Counted from the first letter of the stretch, positions 51,021 through 61,379 are shown. The stretch: 64,000 nt of DNA from Hyphomicrobium sp. (GCF_003987855.1 NZ_RXIZ01000022.1:3567-67566), one strand, 5' to 3'. Numbers and translations: made by a program. The notes: generated by a model from the letters alone, not told the origin.

Positions 51021-52109
51021 ATGATGCGAATCCTCATCGCCACCGACGCCTGGAGGCCTCAGGTCAATGGCGTCGTGCGGACCTACGAGAACCTGAAGCG
51101 CGAACTCGAAGCCGCCGGCCATTTCGTCACGATCCTGTCACCTCTGGACTTCGCAACGTTGCCATGCCCCGGTTACCGGGAAATCCGTCTGGCGCTCGCG
51201 CGACGGTCGCAAGTTGCGGCCGTGTTGAAACAGGGAAATTACGATCACGTCCACATCGCGACCGAAGGGCCGATCGGCCTTGCGACGCGCGGCGTGTGCT
51301 TGCGCCGGGGCATCCGGTTCACGACTTCGTTTCACACCCGCTTCCCTGAATACATCGAAGCCTATACCGGCTTGCCGGCCTGGATCAGCTATGCCTTCCA
51401 ACGATGGTTCCACCGGCCAGCCATCGGCATGTTCGTGGCGACGCCGTCGCTGAAGGCCGAGCTTGCGCGACGCGGTTTCCGCCGACTGATGCTGTGGTCG
51501 CGCGGCGTGGATACGGCACAGTTCAACCCCAGATCCCGGGCGCATGACGGCGAGAGACAATCGGGCCCGACGTTTCTCTATGTCGGGCGCGTTTCGCGCG
51601 AGAAGAACGTCGAAGCTTTTCTCAATCTCGATCTCCCGGGTCGCAAAGTCGTGGTCGGTGACGGGCCGATACTCGGCGTGCTTCGCCGACAGTATCCTGA
51701 CGTGATCTTCAAAGGCGCGAAGTCAGGCGATGATCTCGCGCGTGAATACGCCAACGCGGACGTGTTCGTGTTCCCAAGCCGCACGGACACATTCGGGTTG
51801 GTGCTGCTTGAGGCCATGGCATCGGGTCTTGGCGTAGCGGCGTTTCCGGTGACTGGCCCGATCGACGTCGTGACACCCGGCGTTACGGGATGCCTCAGCG
51901 AAGATCTGAGGGCTGCCGCGCTGGCCGCACTCGACCTAGGTCGCGAGCAGGTTCGTGTGCAAGCGATGCGGCACGATTGGTCGCGAGTCGCGAACCTCTT
52001 TATTGCCAATATCCATCAGGCCCGCCGCGCGGCCGGATTTGGGAAGCGCCTCATCAGGGCGCGTGCGAAGCTTTTGCAGATCAAGGCCGCCGCGCGGCCG
52101 ATAAGCTGA
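51021..52109 (+). CDS. Glycosyltransferase family 4-type (mannosyltransferase-like)
   Basis: ATDAWRPQVNGVVRTYENLKRELEAAGH; TFGLVLLEAMASGLGVAAFPVTGP. Confidence 0.92.
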   Translation: MMRILIATDAWRPQVNGVVRTYENLKRELEAAGHFVTILSPLDFATLPCPGYREIRLALARRSQVAAVLKQGNYDHVHIATEGPIGLATRGVCLRRGIRFTTSFHTRFPEYIEAYTGLPAWISYAFQRWFHRPAIGMFVATPSLKAELARRGFRRLMLWSRGVDTAQFNPRSRAHDGERQSGPTFLYVGRVSREKNVEAFLNLDLPGRKVVVGDGPILGVLRRQYPDVIFKGAKSGDDLAREYANADVFVFPSRTDTFGLVLLEAMASGLGVAAFPVTGPIDVVTPGVTGCLSEDLRAAALAALDLGREQVRVQAMRHDWSRVANLFIANIHQARRAAGFGKRLIRARAKLLQIKAAARPIS

Positions 52110-52111
52110 TC

Positions 52112-53413
52112 TCAGCTGGCAATTTTCGCGCGACGGATGGTGGCTTCGCTCGACGGGGCGCCGATCAACTTTTTGACGACAGCCACGGCGTTTGCGGTAC
52201 CGTTCTCCTGCTGCATAGCGCGGCCTATTTCAGCGGCCTTGAGCGCGTAGGATGCATTGGTCGCAAGATCGCGAATGCGTTCGGTCAGGAGATCCAGCGT
52301 CCAGTCCTGAATGGGCAGCTGATCCGGTCCGGCGCCCAATTCGAAAACGCGGCGGCCCCAGTATTTCTGATCCATCATGAAAGGACCGACGAAGTTCGGG
52401 CGGCCAGCGCGCAGCGCCTGGGAGGTCGTGCCCAAGCCGCCATGATGGACGATAGCGGCCACCTCGCGGAAAAGCTTCTCGTGCGGCACGTATTGGTCGA
52501 TCAGGTGGAAATTGTCCGAGAGCGGCACACGATCGAATTCGCCACGGCCTTTGAAGAGCACCGCGCGTTGGCCCGCTGCCTCACAGGCACGGAGGATCAA
52601 CTCGGTGCGCTCGAGCCCAAGCGCGGGCATGCTGCCGAAGCCGATGTAGATGGGACGGGGGCCGCTTGTCAGAAATTCCGCCAGCTTTCCTGTCGGCCGC
52701 CACGTCGGCGCTTCATCGCGGAACCAGTAGCCGGTGAAATAAATCTCGTCGCCCTCCTCGCTCGCGCGCGGCTGAAGGACGGGGCTCACCGGGTAAATGA
52801 CTGGAGCGCGCTCGCCATGAACGCGGTGTGGGTGCCTCAGCCAGAACGCGCGACCAAGCCCGAGCGACTTGCGGATCTCACCAATCACACGGCGGTAGGC
52901 CAAGCGTTGCAAACCCAGCGTATTGTAGCCGTAACGGTTCCAGGCAGCGATGCCGGTGCCCGGAATGACGGAGAGAAGATTCTCGGCGGAAGGGGAAACG
53001 GAACCGAGACCGACCATCACGGCCGGAATGTTTCGCGCTTCCGCGATTTCGCCGGCCACGGAAATAACGGGATGAAAGAGGATGGCGTCGGCGTCTGCGG
53101 AGGCGGTAACGGCGTCGCGCAGAATGCCTTCGAACAGCGCGCGCATGTCGGCGCCCGGCCGCAACCACTTCTTGACCGTCACGATCGTATGGGCGCCGGC
53201 GATCTCGGCCATCTCTCCGTCCTTCATGAACTTCGAGAAGTCCGTGCCGCAGCGGCGGGCCTCAAGGCCTTTGCTGGCGACGTAGTCCATGAAGTCTTCG
53301 GGAGCGGCGAGGCTGACCTCGTAGCCAGCCTCCTTGAGCGCGAGTCCCAGCGCCACCATAGGGCCGACGTCGCCTAGCGTACCAACTGTCAGAAGTGAGA
53401 TGCGGCGAACCAT
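52112..53413 (-). CDS. GT1/UGT-type glycosyltransferase
   Basis: ISLLTVGTLGDVGPMVALGLALKEAGYEV; VHHGGLGTTSQALRAGRPNFVGPFMMDQKYWGRRV. Confidence 0.9.
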   Translation of the reverse strand: MVRRISLLTVGTLGDVGPMVALGLALKEAGYEVSLAAPEDFMDYVASKGLEARRCGTDFSKFMKDGEMAEIAGAHTIVTVKKWLRPGADMRALFEGILRDAVTASADADAILFHPVISVAGEIAEARNIPAVMVGLGSVSPSAENLLSVIPGTGIAAWNRYGYNTLGLQRLAYRRVIGEIRKSLGLGRAFWLRHPHRVHGERAPVIYPVSPVLQPRASEEGDEIYFTGYWFRDEAPTWRPTGKLAEFLTSGPRPIYIGFGSMPALGLERTELILRACEAAGQRAVLFKGRGEFDRVPLSDNFHLIDQYVPHEKLFREVAAIVHHGGLGTTSQALRAGRPNFVGPFMMDQKYWGRRVFELGAGPDQLPIQDWTLDLLTERIRDLATNASYALKAAEIGRAMQQENGTANAVAVVKKLIGAPSSEATIRRAKIAS

Positions 53414-53638
53414 GGCCATCCGATTTAGCAGTAAGACTGACCATGCCCGCAAAGTGCCGCGGCCGCGCAGTCGCGAAAGCCTGCGATCGTGGCCCCCGAT
53501 CCCCATCAGCTTGCGTCAGGTGAAACCCAGCCGCAACAATGGTCACCAAGAATGGCTAACAATCTGGCCTATCGTAACTATCGAGCCTCACGCAGGGATG
53601 CACTCGCACACCGCGAGCGGGTCTGCTAGATCCGCGCC

Positions 53639-54292
53639 ATGACCAGGAAGAAACGAACTGCCATTCTGATTTCGGGCCGCGGCTCGAACATGCGATCGCT
53701 CGTCGAGGCGGCACGCGCACCGGATTATCCGGCGGAAATCGCCCTGGTCGCGTCAAATAGGCCCGACGCCGAGGGCGTGGCCTGGGCCATCGATCAGGGC
53801 GTGCCGACCGTCATCATCGATCACAAGGCCTATCCATCGCGCGCCGATTTCGAGCGCGCTCTTCAGTCTGCCTTGGACACCAACGGTATCGAACTCGTTG
53901 CGCTTGCGGGTTTCATGCGGCTGATGACGCCGGATTTCGTCGAGTATTGGCGCGACCGCATGCTCAACATCCATCCGTCGCTGCTGCCGAGTTTTAAGGG
54001 GCTCAACACCCACGAACGGGCGATTGCGGCGGGTGTGCGGATCGCGGGCTGCACCGTGCACTTCGTCCGTGCCGAGATGGATGAGGGCCCGATTATCGCT
54101 CAAGCTGCGGTTCCGGTTCTCTCAGGTGATACCGCAGAGACACTCGCGGCTCGGATCCTCAAAGTGGAACACCGGGTTTACCCGGCTGCTTTAAGACTTG
54201 TCGCCGCAGGCGAGGCGCGCTTGGATGGTGAAAAAGTGCTTATTTCCTCGGATGTTAGCGAGCCGGACACCCTTTTCGCGCCGACGATCTGA
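53639..54292 (+). CDS. purN: Phosphoribosylglycinamide formyltransferase
   Basis: ILISGRGSNMRSLVEAA; LAGFMRLMTPDFVEYWRDRMLNIHPSLLPSFKGLNTH. Confidence 0.96.
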   Translation: MTRKKRTAILISGRGSNMRSLVEAARAPDYPAEIALVASNRPDAEGVAWAIDQGVPTVIIDHKAYPSRADFERALQSALDTNGIELVALAGFMRLMTPDFVEYWRDRMLNIHPSLLPSFKGLNTHERAIAAGVRIAGCTVHFVRAEMDEGPIIAQAAVPVLSGDTAETLAARILKVEHRVYPAALRLVAAGEARLDGEKVLISSDVSEPDTLFAPTI

Positions 54293-54478
54293 TCCACAGC
54301 ATTAGATACCGGTTACCTTGCGCTGGCCGTCGCATGGACAGGGCCCCCCCAAAGCATGGTATTTCTATGGCTCCGGAGAGGGAGTCCGGCGACCCGAAGT
54401 GCCGAGCGCAGTCCGTGAGGCGCCCGAAGCGCCCGCCAAGCGGAACGATGTGCACGCTACTCCGGTGCCGAATGGAGA

Positions 54479-55846
54479 ATGCTTATGGAAACGACCCCCA
54501 GCCACACTCTGGGTCTCGGCGAAGAATCTAGCATCTGGTTCAACCTGACGCCGTTGCTGCGTGGTGATCCGGACAATCCCATGCGCATCCTCATGCAGAT
54601 GATGGATCGCTATGGGCCCGTTCTTCCGGTCAACATGGCGAACCAGCGCGTCGTGCTCATCTCCGAGCCGGAATATTTCAAGCACGTGCTCGTGACGAAG
54701 GCCGACAACTACATCAAATATTTCGACGGGCTGAAGCCGATTTTCGGCAAGTCGATGATCACGAACGACGGCGCGCTCTGGCAGAAGATTCGCATGCCGC
54801 AGCAGCCGGCATTCCACCCCGACATGTTCGCCGAATACATCCCGTACTTCCTGCGCGCCATCGACAGCAAGATGGCGATCTGGGGCGAACTGGCTAAGTC
54901 GGGTGAATCCGTCGAGATGGTCGAACAGACCTGGACGCTTGCCGCGGACATGATCTGCAAGGCACTGTTTGATCGCGACATGCCGTTCAATCCGCACGTC
55001 GTGTTCAAGTGCGTGAAGACGTACACCGACGTCATGAACCACCGCGACATTCGCCTGCGCAAGCAGGCCGGCGAGATCTTCGAGATGACCGACGAAGATC
55101 CGGCGAAGGCGATGGAAGTATGGGCGAGTGTGCCTCCCGCCGTCATGGGCGCCGACCCGCGTGAAATGCGCGAACGCACGCTGCTCAAGATGATCGAAGA
55201 TACGGTGGCCGATCCATCCGTTCCCGAGTTCGATCGCCAGCAGGCGATCGACGAATTGAAGCAATATCTCTGGGCTGGCACGGAAACGACGGCTCTGACA
55301 CTCGCTTGGGCGCTTTATGAAACGTCGCGGCGGCCAGAGATGGCGGAACGCATCCGACGCGAGGGCGAGCAGGTTTACGGCGATCGCGAGCCGACGGCGG
55401 CCGATTACTCAGGTCTCGCCTATACGCGCGCCGTGATCCAGGAGACGATGCGCATCTATCCGCCGGTATGGAGCCTCATCCGGATCGCCGCCGCGGAAGA
55501 CGAAATTGGCGGCGTGAAGATCAATCCCGGCGACCGCGTCTCGATCTTCAGCTATGGCGCGCACCATAATCCGAAATTCTGGCCGGAGCCTGAGTCGTTC
55601 CTGCCGGAGCGTTGGATGGCGGGCAACGCCAAGAAGCAGGTGAAGTACAGCTACATCCCGTTCGGCGCGGGCAAGCGTTCCTGCATCGGCGGCGCGATGA
55701 GCCAGGTTGAGAACACGCTGGCGCTGTCGCTTCTGCTTCGCCGCTTCCAGCCCGAGTACGTCGGCAAGGACCCGGCGGGCCTCAACGCGACGGTGACGCT
55801 GACGCCAAAGGGCGGACTGCGCTTCAAGATCCGCGAGCTGAACTGA
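54479..55846 (+). CDS. Cytochrome P450
   Basis: AGTETTALTLAWALYE (I-helix), ETMRIYPPVW (ExxR), FGAGKRSCIGGAMSQVE (heme Cys loop); start near 54482-54485 likely. Confidence 0.95.
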   Translation: MLMETTPSHTLGLGEESSIWFNLTPLLRGDPDNPMRILMQMMDRYGPVLPVNMANQRVVLISEPEYFKHVLVTKADNYIKYFDGLKPIFGKSMITNDGALWQKIRMPQQPAFHPDMFAEYIPYFLRAIDSKMAIWGELAKSGESVEMVEQTWTLAADMICKALFDRDMPFNPHVVFKCVKTYTDVMNHRDIRLRKQAGEIFEMTDEDPAKAMEVWASVPPAVMGADPREMRERTLLKMIEDTVADPSVPEFDRQQAIDELKQYLWAGTETTALTLAWALYETSRRPEMAERIRREGEQVYGDREPTAADYSGLAYTRAVIQETMRIYPPVWSLIRIAAAEDEIGGVKINPGDRVSIFSYGAHHNPKFWPEPESFLPERWMAGNAKKQVKYSYIPFGAGKRSCIGGAMSQVENTLALSLLLRRFQPEYVGKDPAGLNATVTLTPKGGLRFKIRELN

Positions 55847-56163
55847 AAATCGCGCGGCGCTCTGGAACTGCGGCCGTAGGCACTCGCAACGATGCGAAAC
55901 GCAAGTTGATTCGCGTCGTCGCGCTTGGGTCGCGGGACTTTTCCACAGGCAATCTCGCACTGCATCCTGTGCCCTTCCACCCGAATACTGCTCAGGAAAG
56001 TGCAAATCGAAGTTGCATAGGTGCTCGCGTTTGCGAGACGGGCGGGTATCCAAAGAGTATCAATGCCGTCATATTCACGGCACGTTAGTAAATTAATAGG
56101 ATTTCCGAGTGTCACTTCCCCCCCGTGACACTCCTTCGTTCCAACTCCAGGAGGCCCCTCATC

Positions 56164-56358
56164 ATGGAGTCCGTGAGAACAGTTGTGCTTGGAAAGCCTG
56201 TATTTCTTCTGACCGGCGCAAAGCCGCGCAGAGTTAAAGAAAATCCTTCGGCGACCTATGAAGTCGAGTCGCCGGAAAAATTGATTGAAGCCGCGCGTCG
56301 CAATCCCGACGCGGTTGCCTTCGGGTTCGTCGCCGGAAGCTGGGTCGCATCGGCCTGA
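56164..56358 (+). CDS. Hypothetical small protein (64 aa)
   Basis: MESVRTVVLGKPVFLLTGAKPRRVKENPSATYEVESPEKLIEAARRNPDAVAFGFVAGSWVASA; upstream AGGAG, downstream terminator. Confidence 0.6.
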   Translation: MESVRTVVLGKPVFLLTGAKPRRVKENPSATYEVESPEKLIEAARRNPDAVAFGFVAGSWVASA

Positions 56359-56399
56359 GTTGCGCACCGCGCGTCGTTGGCGAGACAACAAAAGATACC

Positions 56400-56432
56400 A
56401 GGGCCATGCCGAAGTGCGCGTGGCCCTTTTTT
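56400..56432 (+). terminator. Rho-independent terminator
   Basis: AGGGCCATGC...GCGTGGCCCT stem followed by T6. Confidence 0.8.
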
Positions 56433-56463
56433 GTACCTGCTCACCCGGTTCGCATGATCCTGA

Positions 56464-56973
56464 TCAGATATCTGCCGGTGTGAACGGAAGGTCCGTTACG
56501 CCTGGGTTGATCCCGAAACCGGTCAGCATCGCGTTCACCTGGCCCCGGTGGTGCGTCTGGTGATTGAAGATGTGCACGATGATTTGCGCTCTCGGTCGCG
56601 TCATCTCTCGTGCCGCAGCGGCCGAGAACCACGAGAGATCGCCATCGATGGCGCCGGCGTCGATGCCTCCAGCCCAACGCTCGATGATCTGATCGAAGGC
56701 GCGACGCTCAGATTTCAGATCATCCCAGTTATCGAACAGGGAGAGACCTTCGGCGATCGATCCCTTGGCAGGCGGCGTCGCTGCGCCAAATCTCGACAAC
56801 CAAATCCGGTCGGCCCAGAGGATGTGGTTCAACGTGGCGTGAATGGAGCGAAAGAAAGCGCCGCGATCTTCTTTCCGCTGATCATCGCTGAGCTTGTCGC
56901 ATGCGTCGTACACACTGGCATTCTGCCAAGCGTTGTAGCGCGCCATGGTGCCGATGTAGGCGGGCGAAATCAC
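56464..56973 (-). CDS. DinB family protein
   Basis: MARYNAWQNASVYDACDKLSDDQ, ATLNHILWADRIWLSRF, HIFNHQTHHRGQVNAML. Confidence 0.93.
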   Translation of the reverse strand: MISPAYIGTMARYNAWQNASVYDACDKLSDDQRKEDRGAFFRSIHATLNHILWADRIWLSRFGAATPPAKGSIAEGLSLFDNWDDLKSERRAFDQIIERWAGGIDAGAIDGDLSWFSAAAAREMTRPRAQIIVHIFNHQTHHRGQVNAMLTGFGINPGVTDLPFTPADI

Positions 56974-57025
56974 GCCTGGTTCCCGCAGAAAAGGCCGGAA
57001 CGCGCTTGGCGTTCCGGCAGCGTTT

Positions 57026-57448
57026 TTAGCCGACGATCTCGTCGAGCCGGAAATTCAACGCGATCTCGCGCTCAGCGGCAGCGGCGCTATCGGAGCCATG
57101 GGTCGAGTTCGAACCCTTCGACTCGGCGAACAGCTTGCGGATGGTACCGTCGGCGGCTTCCTTGGGGTCGGTCGCGCCCATGACCTCGCGGTATTGCGCG
57201 ATGGCGTTTTCGCCTTCCAGAACTTGAAGAACGACAGGGCCGGAGGTCATGAAATCGACGAGTTCGCCGTAAAATGGCCGCGCCTTGTGCTCTTCATAGA
57301 ATTTCTCGGCCTGGGCGCGGGTCCAGCGCACGCGCTTCTGAGCCACGATGCGCAGACCAGCGTCCTCGATCACGGCGTTGATTTTGCCGGTCAGATTGCG
57401 GCGGGTCGCGTCAGGCTTGATGATAGAAAACGTGCGTTCGATAGCCAT
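57026..57448 (-). CDS. ndk: Nucleoside-diphosphate kinase
   Basis: [44 protein letters not shown]. Confidence 0.97.
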   Translation of the reverse strand: MAIERTFSIIKPDATRRNLTGKINAVIEDAGLRIVAQKRVRWTRAQAEKFYEEHKARPFYGELVDFMTSGPVVLQVLEGENAIAQYREVMGATDPKEAADGTIRKLFAESKGSNSTHGSDSAAAAEREIALNFRLDEIVG

Positions 57449-57687
57449 AACTCTGTCTCGCTTTGCGGATTTTATGCGGGTTCCGCGGGCTTATAGCATG
57501 CGATCCGCCGCCAGCAAGCGCGGCACGGCGGGCGGCCGGGATCCGGTTGCACGTCGCACGCAAAAGTGGAGCTTTACCGCATAATCGCCCGATTGACGGG
57601 CGCAATTACGTGTGAACAGTGTGGGCCGGCGAAAAGCGCACGGTCGGAGGGTGGGGCAGCAATGCCTACGTGTGCGAAGAAGCAGAG

Positions 57688-59085
57688 ATGACGGCACAGG
57701 CCAACGACATTCAGTGGTACATCGCCCGTGACGGCAAACAGCACGGGCCGCTGACCGACATCGAGATGCGCACGTTCGTTGCGCACAATTACCTGCGGCT
57801 CAGCGATCTGATCTGGCGCCCTGGCATGCCGGAATGGCAGTCGGCGCCGAACGTGTTCCCGACAGCATTCGAAGCGCTTGGGCAGGAGCCGGGTGCAGCT
57901 CCCGTAGCTGCGAGTGCGCCGGTCGCTGCGCAGAATGGCCCCGCCTATTCGTCCGCTGCCGTACAAAATAATCGCCGCGGCATCGACTATGAAGGCCAGC
58001 CCGCGCCGACGCCCGATCGCAGCTTCATCAAACGGCTGGCGATTGCCGCTGTGGCAATCACGGTCATAGGTGGGGGAGCTTTTGCCTTCACGAATTACCG
58101 CGATGCGATCATGGAAATGGTTTCCGGAGGTTCCAGCGGTACGACGGCGGACAACGCGCCTGTGGTCGCTGCTCCCGACAATTCCGCATCGGGACAAGCG
58201 CCTGCCCCGCATAGCGATCCAGTGCAGACCGCCGCGACCTCGGCTGCGAACGGTCCGTCGACGAGTGACGTCATTCCTCCGTCGCAGCCGGCCGACACGA
58301 CGACATCATCCGTTTCGACGCCGAACACGGTCACCGACGCTTCGCCCGCACCTGAGACGCCAAGCACGCAAACACAAGTTGCCGCGGTGGAGCCGCAGTC
58401 GTCGACACCGCCTCCGCCCGCCGGAATCGATGGCTCGCCGCTCGATCTTCGCCTGCAGACGGTTCCCGTGTGGGCGCTGATCAAACGCGAATATCCCGAC
58501 TGGTATTCCAACGAGATCACGTCGGCGAACAAGCTCGTCGCCGATAAGAAGCCGGACAACGAAGTCGCGACGTTGTTGGCCCAGGGCCTCGTCAATCTGC
58601 GCAGGCAGAACGCGGAGAAAGCTCTCGCCGCGAGTTCGGAAAAGCTCCAGGCAATCGCGGAAGCGTTTCTCAACCACTTGAAGTCGCTGCGCGCCCAGAG
58701 CGTCAGCGCCTGCTTCGGTTTCATTTCCAAGGGTGAGATGAGCCCCGCCGTCATTCAGATGATGGAGCATCCCGAACAGGCTTCCGCGCTCAACGCGCAG
58801 GCCGGGGCCATCTTCGAGGCCATCTCGGAAGGTTCGAAGAATCCGGCGAAGCACGACTCAGCCGTCAAGAGCGATTACGACATCCTGATCAAGGAACTCG
58901 GCAAGCTCGGCTGGAAGGAAGAGGATCTGCAGGTCTTCTCAAACCCGAAGCTGCTTGCGAAGCGCGAACCGGAGCAGGTTTGCAAGATGGTGCAGGAGTG
59001 GTTCGTTGCGCATCTGGCCGTGCAGGATAAGTCCGTTCGCGACAGGCTGCTCTATGAAACCCTGAAGCCCGTCGTTTCGGGCTGA
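57688..59085 (+). CDS. GYF_2-domain single-pass membrane protein with a Thr/Ser/Pro-rich linker and conserved-looking C-terminal domain
   Basis: QWYIARDGKQHGPLTDIEMRTFVAHNYLRLSDLIWRPGMPEWQSA; TM around LAIAAVAITVIGGGAFAF. Confidence 0.82.
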   Translation: MTAQANDIQWYIARDGKQHGPLTDIEMRTFVAHNYLRLSDLIWRPGMPEWQSAPNVFPTAFEALGQEPGAAPVAASAPVAAQNGPAYSSAAVQNNRRGIDYEGQPAPTPDRSFIKRLAIAAVAITVIGGGAFAFTNYRDAIMEMVSGGSSGTTADNAPVVAAPDNSASGQAPAPHSDPVQTAATSAANGPSTSDVIPPSQPADTTTSSVSTPNTVTDASPAPETPSTQTQVAAVEPQSSTPPPPAGIDGSPLDLRLQTVPVWALIKREYPDWYSNEITSANKLVADKKPDNEVATLLAQGLVNLRRQNAEKALAASSEKLQAIAEAFLNHLKSLRAQSVSACFGFISKGEMSPAVIQMMEHPEQASALNAQAGAIFEAISEGSKNPAKHDSAVKSDYDILIKELGKLGWKEEDLQVFSNPKLLAKREPEQVCKMVQEWFVAHLAVQDKSVRDRLLYETLKPVVSG

Positions 59086-59087
59086 CG

Positions 59088-59438
59088 ATGGCTTACACCG
59101 CGCTCAAAGTTCTGCTGAGTGCGGTCATGATTGTTGCCATCTCGGAAATCGCCAAGCGCTCGACCGTTCTGGGCGGCATTATCGCCTCGCTGCCGCTGAC
59201 ATCGCTATTGGCCTTCATTTGGCTTTATGGCGAAACGGGCGATACGGCGAAGATCGCCGGGCTATCGAATAGCATTTTCTGGTACGTGCTGCCGTCGCTG
59301 GTGTTGTTTCTCGTCCTGCCGCTCCTTCTAGCGCGCGGGCTCGGCTTTTGGGCGAGCCTGGCGATTGCATCGGCGCTAACCTTTGCGGCCTATCTGCTGA
59401 TGACGGCCCTACTCGCGCGCTTCGGCGTAACGCTCTGA
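59088..59438 (+). CDS. DUF3147-like membrane protein
   Basis: LSAVMIVAISEIAKRSTVLGGIIASLPLTSLLAFIWLYGETGD. Confidence 0.8.
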   Translation: MAYTALKVLLSAVMIVAISEIAKRSTVLGGIIASLPLTSLLAFIWLYGETGDTAKIAGLSNSIFWYVLPSLVLFLVLPLLLARGLGFWASLAIASALTFAAYLLMTALLARFGVTL

Positions 59439-59477
59439 CCCGGTGACAGCGGGCGGCGGACCGGCTATCGGCATCCC

Positions 59478-61379
59478 ATGCTGCACATCAACGATCTCAC
59501 CTATCGCATCGAAGGCCGGCCTATCCTGGACCAGGCTACCGCCGCCATTCCGTCAGGCCACAAGGTTGGGCTCGTCGGTCGAAACGGCGCAGGAAAATCG
59601 ACGCTGCTTCGGCTCTTGAGGGGCGAGATCTCCCCCGACGATGGCTCGATTTCCATTCCGCGCAATGCGCGTCTTGGCCATGTCGCGCAGGAGGCGCCCG
59701 GCGGCGACGACAGCCTGATCGACTGGGTACTGTCGGCAGATACCGAGCGCGCCAGCCTTCTCAAGGAAGCCGAAACCGCGAGCGACCCGGAGCGGATCGC
59801 GGAAATCCAAATGCGACTGACGGACATCGACGCGCATTCTGCGCCCGCTCGCGCCGCGCGCATCCTTTCAGGCCTGGGGTTCGATGAGGACGCACAGCGA
59901 CGCGCGTGCCGCGACTTCTCGGGCGGGTGGCGCATGCGGGTGGCGCTCGGCGCGATCCTGTTCCTGAAGCCGGATATCCTTCTGCTCGACGAACCGACGA
60001 ACTATCTCGATCTTGAGGGCACACTCTGGCTCGAGAACCACCTCAAGAGCTATCCGCATACGGTGCTGATCGTCAGCCATGACCGCGACCTGCTCAACAG
60101 CGCGGTGACGGAAATCCTGCATTTGGACAAAGGCAAGCTGACCCTCTATGCGGGCGGCTACGACGATTTTGAAGAGGCGCGGCGCGAGAAGCAGCGCCTC
60201 GAAATGAAGCTCAAGAAAAAGCAGGACGAGCAGCGCCGGCATCTGCAGGCATTCATCGATCGCTTCAAGGCGAAGGCCAGCAAGGCGGCGCAAGCGCAGA
60301 GCCGTGTGAAAGCCTTGGCGAAAATGCAGCCCATCGCCGCGCAGGTGGACGATCGGGTGGTGCCGTTTCATTTCCCCGATCCGCAGAAAATCATCGCCAG
60401 TCCGCTGCTGCGCATGGAAAAGGCGAGCGCCGGTTATCAAGCCGATAATCCGGTCCTGTCCGGTATCGATCTTCGCATCGACAACGACGATCGCATTGCG
60501 CTTCTCGGCCAGAACGGCAACGGCAAATCGACGTTCGCCAAGCTGATCGCAGGACGACTGAAGCCGCTATCGGGCGACATGTTCGGCGCCCAGAAAGTCG
60601 ACGTCGGCTACTTCGCACAGCATCAGCTCGACGATCTTCTGCCCAACGCGACGCCCTATGATTACATGTTGAAGCTCATGCCGGAGGCAACGGAGGCGCA
60701 GCGGCGCACGAAGCTCGGCACATTCGGTTTCAGCGCCGATAAAGCCGACACCGCGTGCGGGAAGCTTTCGGGTGGCGAGAAGGCGCGCCTTCTGCTGGCC
60801 CTGACCGCGTTTCATGGTCCGCACATTCTTATCCTCGACGAGCCGACCAACCATCTCGACATCGACAGCCGCGAAGCCCTGATCCGCGCGCTGATGGAGT
60901 ACAACGGCGCCGTCATCCTGATCAGTCACGACCGACATCTCGTCGAAGCGACTGCCGACAGGCTCTGGCTCGTGCGGAATGGCACGGTGAAGCCTTACGA
61001 CGGCGACATGGAAAGTTATCGCGCATTGCTGCTCGAAGAACGCGGGGCACGATCGAGTGAGCGGCGCGATGACAGCGGCGGCGAAGGGCGTGCGTCGCGA
61101 ACCGACCAGCGCCGTCTCGCAGCGGAAAAGCGGGCCGAGCTGGCCCCGCTCAAGAAGGCGATGGTTGCGGCCGAGAAGCAGGTTGAAAAGCTGTCGAAGG
61201 AAATCGCGGCCCTCGACGCGGTGCTCGGAGATACTTCGATCTACACGGTCAATCCGCAAAAGGCGCGGGCCGCCGCACAGCAACGAGGACAGCTCGCGCG
61301 AGACCTCAGCTCTGCCGAAGAGGCGTGGCTTTCGGCGACGGAGGCTTACGAGCAGGCGGCCGAAGGAGCCGACGCCTAG
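59478..61379 (+). CDS. ABC-F family ATPase (Uup/YheS-like)
   Basis: Two Walker A sites (GRNGAGKSTLLRLL; GQNGNGKSTFAKLI), two LDEPTN, C-terminal coiled coil. Confidence 0.94.
   Translation: MLHINDLTYRIEGRPILDQATAAIPSGHKVGLVGRNGAGKSTLLRLLRGEISPDDGSISIPRNARLGHVAQEAPGGDDSLIDWVLSADTERASLLKEAETASDPERIAEIQMRLTDIDAHSAPARAARILSGLGFDEDAQRRACRDFSGGWRMRVALGAILFLKPDILLLDEPTNYLDLEGTLWLENHLKSYPHTVLIVSHDRDLLNSAVTEILHLDKGKLTLYAGGYDDFEEARREKQRLEMKLKKKQDEQRRHLQAFIDRFKAKASKAAQAQSRVKALAKMQPIAAQVDDRVVPFHFPDPQKIIASPLLRMEKASAGYQADNPVLSGIDLRIDNDDRIALLGQNGNGKSTFAKLIAGRLKPLSGDMFGAQKVDVGYFAQHQLDDLLPNATPYDYMLKLMPEATEAQRRTKLGTFGFSADKADTACGKLSGGEKARLLLALTAFHGPHILILDEPTNHLDIDSREALIRALMEYNGAVILISHDRHLVEATADRLWLVRNGTVKPYDGDMESYRALLLEERGARSSERRDDSGGEGRASRTDQRRLAAEKRAELAPLKKAMVAAEKQVEKLSKEIAALDAVLGDTSIYTVNPQKARAAAQQRGQLARDLSSAEEAWLSATEAYEQAAEGADA

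Noticed and set aside
51890-53377. 495-aa plus-strand ORF
   Set aside because: Shadow ORF antisense to the UGT-type glycosyltransferase at 52112-53413; Arg/Gly-rich composition, no recognisable domain, typical of high-GC DNA.
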